From Candidatus Hydrogenedentota bacterium (GTDB taxonomy: Bacteria > Hydrogenedentota > Hydrogenedentia > Hydrogenedentales > SLHB01), in the NCBI GenBank assembly GCA_013349485.1, contig DUZM01000177.1, forward strand, positions 1-6,966: a DNA stretch of 6,966 nt, written 5' to 3'. Both the position numbers and the translations under genes were made by a program. Below the pieces are notes generated by a model. It was not told where the DNA came from and made no database searches. It saw nothing but the letters and a program-made list of their open reading frames with translations. The stretch's first letter is position 1; each line of letters starts with the position of its first letter. Positions 1 to 5,465 of this stretch are shown in pieces.

Positions 1-57
1 AACGACCTTCTTGTTTCGCTGCGCTCAGCAGAAGCGTATCGACCAACCGTTTGGAGT

Positions 58-1593
58 ATGGGCGCAGCCAAGCGGCGCGCCATGAACTGGGGGGCCGTAT
101 TGTGGATCGTCGTGGCGCCCCTTGGGTTGCTATGCGTCCGTGAGCGTCTTCGCGCGCAAGGGGGACGCCGATTCGCGCTCGGGGCCGTGCTCATGCCGGC
201 TGCTTTGGCCGCGGCCCTCGTCGGCGCAGGGCGCTACGGCACAACACACCGGGGAGAGATCGCGGAGGCCGGATCATTCGACATGCTTACGGCATACCAC
301 TCGCTCGACAATGCCGTGGACGCGATCGTAAGAAACGCTGACTCGCCTTTCATCACCGGCGAGCCATTGCTGCCTCTGCTTGAAAACGGACTAACCAACG
401 TCAAGGTCGAGGATTACGAGACAACCTTGTCTAAGGGTGATAGACCGGGTGAGTTCGAGATTGCCGAAGAGAACGGCGTCGTGGTGGTCAAACTATACGA
501 CTATAACGGGAACCCGATGTACATCGAGCCCGTGCAGGAATGGTGGCGTAGGGCGAAGAATGACCACGAGTGGCAATACGACCACGCGCACTTGAAATCA
601 AGCTACCCCTGGCTTGCGGCCTTTCCGTTCCATTACACCGCCGAGACAATGCAGCAGCAGGTGTTTCGGGAACTCAAGGCCCGAGATGCCAGAGGCTCGG
701 GAGGCCGTACTGAGTACGACAAGGAGACACTGCGCCCAGAGAAAGTGAAGGTGCTCGTTGGGCAATTGTGGCGCGAATGCCGCGATGTCCGCCGCAATTG
801 GAGAGCCTATAACCGGCAAGGCCGGCAAAAGATTGCTGATAAACTCGAGTTCCTAACAGGTTTCCGTTTTCCGGACGAAGAGGGCTTATATACGAAATGG
901 CGCGAGTGGTTGGCCGAGTATGAGCACATGCACCGATCCGTGTGGCTGCGAGAGGCATTCGAGAGTGCCGCGTCGGAAGGCATTCGACGCTGCATCGCGC
1001 TCGAACTCGTGCGAACGTCCGACGAAACGTATCTGAAGGTACTGTTGGCCGACCTCGAGGTCGATCTGGATGAGGTGGCCGCGGACCCGCCGTCTGACCA
1101 GGCCGACTCGCGACTTGCCAGCGCTCTCGCCACGTCGGTCTTGCTGGCCTATATGGGGCGAGAAGAAGGCGAAGCCTTTATCGAGCGGTTTCTGTATGCA
1201 TTTGGTCATGATGAAACCTTGCTGAAGCGCGAACGATTGGGCGTGGACCCCATCTGCGCGCTGGCCAAACTCGACAGTCCTCGCGCGACTTCGATTTTTC
1301 TGCGCGCGTGGGGCAACGCCCCGGGACAACCGCTTTTTCTGATGCGCGCGCCTTTGTTCTACGAATGTTGTATCAAGCATGCCAACGAATTGGCGCCGCT
1401 TCCCGTCGAACTCATCGAGGACGTATCCACTCATGCCGCCACTCAAGACGTTTTGCCTTACAAGGCCTTTCTCGCCCGCACGCTTGGAGCGATGACGAGT
1501 ATCATGCCTCCCGACGATGTCCACGACGAAGCACGCATGAGCGTTTTTCTAGCGGACGTGAGAGCCTGGTGCGCCAAGCCGCCGCAGGCGTAG
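58..1593 (+). CDS. Membrane-anchored protein of unknown function
   Basis: I do not recognise the family. Counting from the ATG at 58 (511 aa), two hydrophobic segments lie near the N-terminus (about residues 11-27 and 39-57), separated by an Arg-rich loop (RERLRAQGGRR). About 450 mostly hydrophilic residues follow. The region around residues 263-285 (LTGFRFPDEE followed by KWREWL) resembles a motif seen in helical HEAT-type repeat proteins of environmental bacteria, and residues 285-510 read as mainly alpha-helical; this is inference only. The start is uncertain. The frame is open to base 1 without a stop, the GGAG at 53-56 is only 1 base from the ATG at 58, and the in-frame ATG at 82 has no Shine-Dalgarno site. 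The gene may therefore begin outside the window. It ends with TAG. A stretch rich in inverted repeats separates it from hicB, so it is probably not part of that operon. Confidence 0.7.
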   Translation: MGAAKRRAMNWGAVLWIVVAPLGLLCVRERLRAQGGRRFALGAVLMPAALAAALVGAGRYGTTHRGEIAEAGSFDMLTAYHSLDNAVDAIVRNADSPFITGEPLLPLLENGLTNVKVEDYETTLSKGDRPGEFEIAEENGVVVVKLYDYNGNPMYIEPVQEWWRRAKNDHEWQYDHAHLKSSYPWLAAFPFHYTAETMQQQVFRELKARDARGSGGRTEYDKETLRPEKVKVLVGQLWRECRDVRRNWRAYNRQGRQKIADKLEFLTGFRFPDEEGLYTKWREWLAEYEHMHRSVWLREAFESAASEGIRRCIALELVRTSDETYLKVLLADLEVDLDEVAADPPSDQADSRLASALATSVLLAYMGREEGEAFIERFLYAFGHDETLLKRERLGVDPICALAKLDSPRATSIFLRAWGNAPGQPLFLMRAPLFYECCIKHANELAPLPVELIEDVSTHAATQDVLPYKAFLARTLGAMTSIMPPDDVHDEARMSVFLADVRAWCAKPPQA

Positions 1594-1614
1594 CAACGCA
1601 CACGAGAGCGTATC

Positions 1615-1683
1615 CCTCCCGCCGCGTTGGCTCCTGCGCGGCCGCATGTTTCTTCGAATGTGTGTGGCCGCCGCTCCGGGAGG
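1615..1683. repeat. Nested inverted repeats downstream of the first gene
   Basis: An outer pair CCTCCCG (1615-1621) and CGGGAGG (1677-1683) encloses an inner pair GCGGCCGCA (1638-1646) and TGTGGCCGC (1663-1671). The inner pair gives nine base pairs including one G-U. This lies just after the first gene's stop and just before the probable hicBA promoter. It could terminate transcription from the left, although no U-tract follows, or act as an operator. The pairing is visible; the role is inferred. Confidence 0.4.
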
Positions 1684-1685
1684 CG

Positions 1686-1694
1686 TGCTATGAT
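1686..1694 (+). promoter_or_regulatory. Probable extended -10 promoter of hicBA
   Basis: TGCTATGAT matches the extended -10 form TGnTATAAT with one mismatch in the hexamer. It lies 85 bases upstream of the hicB start in a non-coding stretch. No good -35 hexamer sits at 16-18 bases, which extended -10 promoters can tolerate. The right arm of an inverted repeat ends 2 bases upstream, so repression at this site would be plausible. Confidence 0.4.
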
Positions 1695-1739
1695 ATTGGC
1701 CGACTGCCAGTGCCGGAAGTCCGCGAGTGATAGTGCTTA

Positions 1740-1763
1740 GAGGGCGCGAAATAGGCGCCGCTC
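1740..1763 (+). repeat. Leader hairpin before the hicB ribosome binding site
   Basis: GAG-GGCGC (1740-1747) can pair with GCGCC-g-CTC (1755-1763) around a 7-base loop. This gives eight pairs with a single bulged G, ending 3 bases before the TAGGAG of hicB. In RNA it could modulate hicB translation; in DNA it could be an operator. Either role is inference. Confidence 0.35.
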
Positions 1764-1779
1764 AATAGGAGCTGAACCC

Positions 1780-2004
1780 ATGTCACACGTTATTAAGCTG
1801 CCCGTCTTGACCTGGAAAGAAGGGGAAGTTTACGTCGCCGATTCCCCAGCAGTGCGCATCGCCAGCCAAGGCGATACGGAACAAGAAGCTCTTGACAATC
1901 TCAAAGAGGCGATTGAACTCTATTTTGAAGACGGCGCCGCACCGGAATTGCCGGTATGTGAAGTTGCCCACGCCTGTGAACTCGAGGTAAGTCTTGCCTC
2001 CTAG
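1780..2004 (+). CDS. hicB: HicB family antitoxin (short form)
   Basis: This is the predicted antitoxin that neutralises the adjacent HicA mRNA interferase in the cytoplasm by direct binding. The 74 residues fit the HicB partial RNase H-like fold. A beta strand (EGEVYVADSP) leads to a central strand, then the characteristic GDTEQEALDNLKEAIELYFED helix. The protein ends soon after this fold and has no C-terminal helix-turn-helix or ribbon-helix-helix domain. Autoregulation would therefore need another DNA-binding surface or factor. The start is well supported by TAGGAG (1766-1771) 8 bases upstream. The stop overlaps the hicA start by 11 bases. The antitoxin-first order is the reverse of the classic hicAB layout, though this order is known. 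Confidence 0.9.
   Translation: MSHVIKLPVLTWKEGEVYVADSPAVRIASQGDTEQEALDNLKEAIELYFEDGAAPELPVCEVAHACELEVSLAS
1984..1988 (+). promoter_or_regulatory. Ribosome binding site of hicA inside hicB
   Basis: GAGGT at 1984-1988 lies within the last codons of hicB, about 6 bases before the TTG at 1994. It is what favours that TTG over the second in-frame TTG at 2009. The arrangement implies that hicA translation is coupled to hicB. Confidence 0.6.
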
Positions 2005-2221
2005 ACCATTGCCAGCGAGAGAGATTGTGAGGCGACTCGAACGCCTCGGTTTCCGCAGAGTTCACCAACGTGGAAGCCATCTCAAGATGCAGAAAAAGGG
2101 CGAAGGCACAACCCGAACAGTCGTTGTGCCCATGCACCGCAGAGATATTGCGATTTCAGTAATCGGTCGCATTCTCCAGCAGGCCGGCATCGAATGGGAA
2201 GACCTCAAGTCGCAAAAATAG
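1994..2221 (+). CDS. hicA: HicA family toxin (mRNA interferase)
   Basis: This is the predicted translation-independent mRNA-cleaving toxin, held inactive by HicB. The 75-residue protein has the compact dsRBD-like HicA fold. An N-terminal helix (AREIVRRLERLGF) is followed by HQRGSHLKM with the catalytic His of the GSH motif at residue 29. The strand RTVVVPMH and the C-terminal helix ISVIGRILQQAGIEWEDL complete the fold. The catalytic His and the flanking Gly and Lys are intact, so the toxin looks functional. The start is a TTG at 1994 with GAGG 6 bases upstream inside hicB. A TTG at 2009 would give a protein starting at PARE, closer to typical HicA length. A weak start inside the antitoxin gene should keep toxin synthesis below antitoxin synthesis. 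Confidence 0.9.
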   Translation: MPPRPLPAREIVRRLERLGFRRVHQRGSHLKMQKKGEGTTRTVVVPMHRRDIAISVIGRILQQAGIEWEDLKSQK

Positions 2222-2255
2222 GGCGCTGAATGGATAGACGTGGAGGGGAGCTTTC

Positions 2256-3248
2256 ATGAGCGGCGAGGCGGCGGAGGCCGGGCGTATCCCGACGTTGCAT
2301 GTAGTGGCGGAGTCGATTCCGCAGGCGCATTTCCGGGCTATGAAGGCGGTGTGGGAACAGGGTCTCGCCATCCGAACCGAATACGACCGCAAGGACGACT
2401 CGGGCAGCTACATCGACCCCCCGAGCCGCGATGCACGGGTGTTGATCGAGGTCAAGGACCCGTTTGCCCAGCCGCGTTACGCGCCGCTGTCGTTTTGCGA
2501 AATCGGGACGTATATCGCCGAGGTCATGGGCATTAAAGACCACCTGGTCTTGCCTATGGACAAGCTCAAAGAGGCGCGCACCGGCGAGTTGTCGGCCCAG
2601 GAATGGCCATATACCTATCACCAACGCCTGTTCGCACACCCGGACGTCACCGGGGCAACCGTGGACCAGCTTGCGTTGGCCGTCGAGCGCATCGCGCGGA
2701 CTCCCTATTCGCGCCGCGCCATTGCTACGACCTCCGTGCCCAATGTCGACCCGTTCCTCAAGGAAGACGTACCGTGTCTGCGCGAGATGCAACTGCGCTG
2801 CCCGGAAGACGAGGAGGGCAACCTGGTGCTCAACATGAACACGGTGTGGCGGTCCCGCGACCTATATAAGGCCTGGCCGGACAACGTCATCGGCATCACG
2901 TTTCTGCAGCGCGTGTTGGCGGACGAGATCGCCGAGAAGAGCGGCAGAAACGTCCGCGTCGGCAGTTACGCCGACTTCTGTTTCTCGCTGCATATCTATG
3001 GCCAAGACTTCTCGGCAGTCGGCGGCGACGCCGAACGCGGCCTACAGAGCTTCTTCGACACGTTCGACGAAGAAACCTACCTGGCCCGATCGCTCGAAAG
3101 CGAATCCGCCAAGGAAATGCTCGTCCTACCCCAACTGAAAAACCTCCTCACCGACCGCCAGCGCGAGCAATGGCGATTCCCGCCCGAATCCATCGCCATC
3201 CTCGAACGCCTGATCAACGACCTCGAGCAAGGACGCCTCACGGCGTAG
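2256..3248 (+). CDS. Thymidylate synthase family enzyme (dUMP-type, archaeal/phage-like)
   Basis: This predicted cytosolic enzyme of pyrimidine deoxynucleotide synthesis would methylate, or hydroxymethylate, C5 of dUMP using methylene-tetrahydrofolate. The 330 residues carry the family hallmarks in order: a phosphate-binding pair R153-R154 (YSRRAI); the nucleophile C174 in VPCLREMQ, with Q179 five residues on as in ThyA; R199-S200-x-D202 followed by N210 at the spacing of E. coli R166, D169 and N177; and the HIY triad H246-Y248 (HIYGQD). N210 instead of Asp argues for a uracil rather than a cytosine substrate. The His after the catalytic Cys in ThyA is Leu here. The C-terminus lacks the ThyA closing tail and instead extends through a helical segment. 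The start is firm, with GGAGGGGAG (2242-2250) 5 bases before the ATG. It lies 34 bases after hicA, so co-transcription is likely. Whether it makes dTMP or a hydroxymethyl product is not settled by sequence. Confidence 0.8.
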   Translation: MSGEAAEAGRIPTLHVVAESIPQAHFRAMKAVWEQGLAIRTEYDRKDDSGSYIDPPSRDARVLIEVKDPFAQPRYAPLSFCEIGTYIAEVMGIKDHLVLPMDKLKEARTGELSAQEWPYTYHQRLFAHPDVTGATVDQLALAVERIARTPYSRRAIATTSVPNVDPFLKEDVPCLREMQLRCPEDEEGNLVLNMNTVWRSRDLYKAWPDNVIGITFLQRVLADEIAEKSGRNVRVGSYADFCFSLHIYGQDFSAVGGDAERGLQSFFDTFDEETYLARSLESESAKEMLVLPQLKNLLTDRQREQWRFPPESIAILERLINDLEQGRLTA

Positions 3249-3271
3249 AATTGAAGGCAACGGGCTGCGAA

Positions 3272-3291
3272 GCCGCGGCATTGAACGCGGC
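3272..3291 (+). terminator. Possible hairpin terminator after the thymidylate synthase gene
   Basis: GCCGCG (3272-3277) pairs with CGCGGC (3286-3291) around an 8-base loop, 24 bases after the stop. A competing small hairpin GGCT-GCGA-AGCC lies at 3263-3274. No U-tract follows, so intrinsic termination would be weak. Confidence 0.3.
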
Positions 3292-3310
3292 GCGAGCGAC
3301 TCTATGGCAG

Positions 3311-3335
3311 ATTCCTGAGTCGGAAACATGACAGG
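3311..3335 (+). repeat. Direct repeat copy 1, upstream of the membrane protein gene
   Basis: This stretch contains GAGTCGGAAA followed by CATGACAGG. It matches 3771-3795 at 22 positions, with two substitutions and one single-base gap in each copy. It overlaps a small palindrome ACAGG-T-CCTGT (3331-3341). It may be an operator shared by the two genes; chance similarity cannot be excluded. Confidence 0.4.
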
Positions 3336-3393
3336 TCCTGTTTGCGGTTGCGACAGAGCAAAGCACTTTGTATGCGCAAGTTGCGGCGCTAAT

Positions 3394-3402
3394 GGGAGGG
3401 AG
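3394..3402 (+). promoter_or_regulatory. Ribosome binding site that favours the 3409 start
   Basis: GGGAGGGAG ends 6 bases before the ATG at 3409. The earlier in-frame ATG at 3328 has only a weak GGAA about 2 bases upstream. Confidence 0.6.
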
Positions 3403-3408
3403 CGCGAG

Positions 3409-3762
3409 ATGAAGCCGTGGCAGAAACTTGAGAAACTGAGTATTTCGCTGACGGTCGTGGGATTTCTCGGATTGGGCTTCTGCAAGGTTCTTCAGAAAGC
3501 GCTGGGCATGAGCGAGAAGCAATTCCTGGCAACACCTGCCGGCGGCCCCGCAATCTGGACGCTGTCGGGGGCCTTTCTTCTGGGGCTTTTTGTGCTAATG
3601 CCTGTCTGCCTTTGCGTTAGGCAAAGAACGGAAGGGGGTCTTCCCGGACCCAGACTTCCAGATTGGCTTGGCTGGATCGTGACGATAGTCGCGTACGTTC
3701 TTCTCGTCATTGTGTTATTGGTTGTCGCTATAGGGTTGGGCGTTTACTTTTTCCTACAATGA
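3409..3762 (+). CDS. Small three-helix membrane protein
   Basis: I do not recognise a family. From the ATG at 3409 the 117-residue protein has three hydrophobic segments, at about residues 10-26, 49-70 and 86-115. The last is long and almost purely aliphatic (VTIVAYVLLVIVLLVVAIGL). The loops are short, and the loop after the second helix is basic (RQRTEGG). The strong Shine-Dalgarno site supports this start. Extension to the in-frame ATG at 3328 would add 27 residues with four cysteines (VCGC then CASCGA), a zinc-ribbon-like arrangement that could also be real. The stop TGA overlaps an ATG (3759) that is an alternative start for the following antitoxin gene, so the two genes are tightly linked. 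It holds the position a toxin normally has before a CopG-type antitoxin, which makes a membrane toxin conceivable but unproven. Confidence 0.7.
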   Translation: MKPWQKLEKLSISLTVVGFLGLGFCKVLQKALGMSEKQFLATPAGGPAIWTLSGAFLLGLFVLMPVCLCVRQRTEGGLPGPRLPDWLGWIVTIVAYVLLVIVLLVVAIGLGVYFFLQ

Positions 3763-3770
3763 AGACACCG

Positions 3771-3795
3771 AATCCCGAGTCGGAAAATGACAAGG
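3771..3795 (+). repeat. Direct repeat copy 2, upstream of the CopG antitoxin gene
   Basis: This stretch contains GAGTCGGAAA followed by ATGACAAGG and matches the copy at 3311-3335. It lies between the stop of the membrane protein gene and the favoured antitoxin start, 23 bases before that ATG. It is a candidate binding site for the ribbon-helix-helix protein. Confidence 0.4.
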
Positions 3796-3803
3796 CGGTA
3801 TTT

Positions 3804-3811
3804 GGGGAAGG
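3804..3811 (+). promoter_or_regulatory. Ribosome binding site that favours the 3819 start
   Basis: GGGGAAGG ends 7 bases before the ATG at 3819. It favours that start over the ATG at 3759, which overlaps the preceding stop and would add 20 residues of no family resemblance. Confidence 0.6.
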
Positions 3812-3818
3812 AAAACAG

Positions 3819-4091
3819 ATGAAGCTCAGTGACGAAGAAAGAGAGATTCTGGAATCTGTCGAGCGCGGTGAGTGGCGCAGAATTCCGGATTTCCGCAAGG
3901 AAGTCGGCCGCTACCAGGAGTACGCAAAAGCAACGCTGCGGAAGGACAGGCGCGTCAATATCCGGATGACTGAACGGGATTTGGTTCGTTTCCAGAAAAG
4001 AGCCCTCGAGGAAGGCCTTCCTTATCAAACGCTAATCTCGAGCATCTTGCACAAGTACATTAACGGCAACTTGGTTGATAAGGAGCGCTAG
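3819..4091 (+). CDS. CopG/BrnA-type ribbon-helix-helix antitoxin
   Basis: This is a predicted DNA-binding antitoxin and autorepressor of a type II toxin-antitoxin locus. Its 90 residues match the usual size and layout of the CopG antitoxin family. It opens with an acidic N-terminal helix (LSDEEREILESVERGEW) and a linker (PDFRKEVGRYQEYAKATLRKD). The ribbon strand RVNIRMT (about 45-51) follows, then helix A (RDLVRFQKRALEEG) and helix B (LPYQTLISSILHKYIN). In this family the N-terminal part usually contacts the toxin and the ribbon-helix-helix binds the operator as a dimer. Relatives are normally preceded by a BrnT-like toxin gene; here the upstream gene encodes a small membrane protein instead. 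It may be an orphan that lost its toxin or may pair with the membrane protein. The start is set by GGGGAAGG at 3804-3811. Confidence 0.85.
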   Translation: MKLSDEEREILESVERGEWRRIPDFRKEVGRYQEYAKATLRKDRRVNIRMTERDLVRFQKRALEEGLPYQTLISSILHKYINGNLVDKER

Positions 4092-4135
4092 AAGGCGGCT
4101 GCCCCACAAGGCTTGGCTCCCGTTTCATGCTTTTG

Positions 4136-4182
4136 CTGCGGATGGACGCACCCCACGAACGTCGCGATGCGTCTCGCCGCAG
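4136..4182. terminator. Hairpin between convergent genes, possible terminator
   Basis: CTGCGG (4136-4141) pairs with CCGCAG (4177-4182), and GACGCA (4145-4150) pairs with TGCGTC (4168-4173). The two 6-bp stems are separated by a 3-by-3 internal loop. It lies in the 96-base gap between the CopG gene and the convergent lipoprotein gene. On the + strand a T-rich stretch follows (GTGTGTTATTTCTGTGTTT). It may terminate transcription of the CopG gene; the loop is long, so confidence is modest. Confidence 0.35.
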
Positions 4183-4187
4183 GTGTG

Positions 4188-5426
4188 TTATTTCTGTGTT
4201 TCCGCCTCCGCTTTCTTCTGTGGCGGCTCGAGGGTGGCGGCAATGCCGCGAACCGTCGGTGGTTTCCCTTCCTTACGATCGATCTCGAGACGCTGGCGCG
4301 TGTTCTCGGGGCCGAACGCGTCGGCCACGTCGCACACCGGTTGTCCCTCGACGACGGCCAGCCGTGGTCGCTCAAGCTTCTTATGCTCCTCGATGCCGCC
4401 TTTGAGGGTGCACACTTGGAGGTGCGTTTTGACGTCGTCTTTCAAACCCAAGGCGTCACGTGACAGCGAAAGCACTACGGCGCCCTCGTTGATCGTGATT
4501 GACTGCTCTTCGGGAAGACTCCTTTGGATTTGGCGCTCTTCGAGGAGGTCAAGAACATCGAGATACGGGTAGGCCGCATTCGGAAAACCGGACGCCGAGA
4601 ATCGGCTTATAGTTTCGCCATTTTGGTCAATGATCTCGACATGGTACTGACTCTTGTCTCCTTGGTCGAACCAGTGACGGATGATTACCTTCCGTTCGGC
4701 ACCGCGATCCCACTCGGTGGACGGCGTGATTTGGCGGTGGCCGATTTCAGGCGAGTCGTGATCGAACAAGAAAATCGCGTCTTGAAAGGTCAGTCCGTGG
4801 AGGTCGCGGCCGGAGCCGAACCCGAGCCTAAGGTAGAGGCGCTCTTCGCCCCATTTCGCCGAAAGGCTCGTCAGATCCCGCGCCAAGTCCGTATTGAATT
4901 TGAACTCCTCTTGCGAGGCCTCAGTCCCGTATGTCTGCAGCCAATCGGCTGGCGGGTCCGTAGCCAGGCGATCTTCCTCGCGCCAGATAACGGCTTGCGC
5001 CTGCCCGCGCAGTTCGCGCGTCTTGACATTTCCGAGGGCCAAGAAGGCCTGGTCGAGGTCGTCTACGGACGGATCAAGCGACAACATCGCAACGCGATAG
5101 CATGCCTCGTCGTAAAACCGCGTGTCGGGAAACTCGGCCAGCAGCTTTCTGAACGCGGCAATCCCTTCAGCGGCGCCCGCCGTTTGCGCCAGCCGCTCCG
5201 CGTCGCTCAACAACCGTGCCTCGTCATCGCGCCAGACAATCGTCACGTGCTTGGTATCCAGGTCGAGGATGCGGACAGTGCTCTCCTCGCTCTCGAAATC
5301 GACTGTTCGATAGGCAACCCGGTTGCCTTTCGGCGCAAACGCCGGGCACAGGACGCCCAGCGGCTCATTGGTCAACCAAGTCGCATTCCCGGTGGCTGTG
5401 TCAACAGCGGCGATCTGGCGTCCCAA
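4188..5426 (-). pseudogene. C-terminal part of amber-split beta-propeller lipoprotein
   Basis: This is the continuation, in the same frame, of the lipoprotein gene that stops at 5463-5465. Reading on past that TAG gives 12 codons (HLPEEIIAHEWA) and then this segment from a TTG at 5426. It starts inside a propeller blade (RQIAAVDTATGNATWL) and has one further blade (PAFAPKGNRVAY, then VRILDLDT). A TPR-like helical unit follows (GIAAFRKLLAEFPDTRFYDEACYRVA). The remaining 250 residues or so are predominantly beta and resemble a carbohydrate-binding or DOMON-like sandwich (for example AVVLSLSRDALGL); that assignment is weak. The C-terminus is Lys/Glu-rich and ends with TAA. No Shine-Dalgarno site precedes the TTG and the segment has no signal peptide. 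Independent translation is therefore unlikely and the product would be mislocalised. It is probably the orphaned end of a gene of about 702 codons. Confidence 0.7.
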
Positions 5427-5462
5427 AGCCCATTCATGAGCGATTATTTCTTCTGGAAGATG

Positions 5463-5465
5463 CTA
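5463..5465 (-). other. In-frame amber codon splitting the lipoprotein gene
   Basis: TAG is codon 278 of the frame that starts at 6296. The same frame is open on both sides, from 6296 down to 4188. The flanking residues form the two halves of one propeller blade: TVAVTAMP before the stop, HLPEEIIAHEWALGRQ after it. A single C-to-T change from CAG (Gln) would explain it. No suppressor context is visible. Confidence 0.8.

Noticed and set aside
886..1524. Open frame on the - strand (212 codons) opposite the first gene
   Set aside because: Its composition is rich in Arg and Gly with no domain features, no ribosome site is visible, and it lies entirely inside a better-supported gene.
2205..2792. 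Open frame on the - strand (195 codons) opposite the thymidylate synthase gene
   Set aside because: It is antisense to a gene with identifiable catalytic residues and shows no motif of its own.
3348..3376. Promoter TTGCGA / TATGCG before the membrane protein gene
   Set aside because: The -10 box matches only three of six consensus positions, which is too weak to claim.
4188..5462. Frameshift between the two lipoprotein fragments
   Set aside because: Codon-by-codon reading shows both fragments in the same frame; only the stop codon separates them.
5463..5465. TAG as pyrrolysine or a reassigned sense codon
   Set aside because: TAG ends six other genes here at plausible positions, and reading through them gives no conserved-looking extension. 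No suppressor tRNA or downstream signal element is visible.
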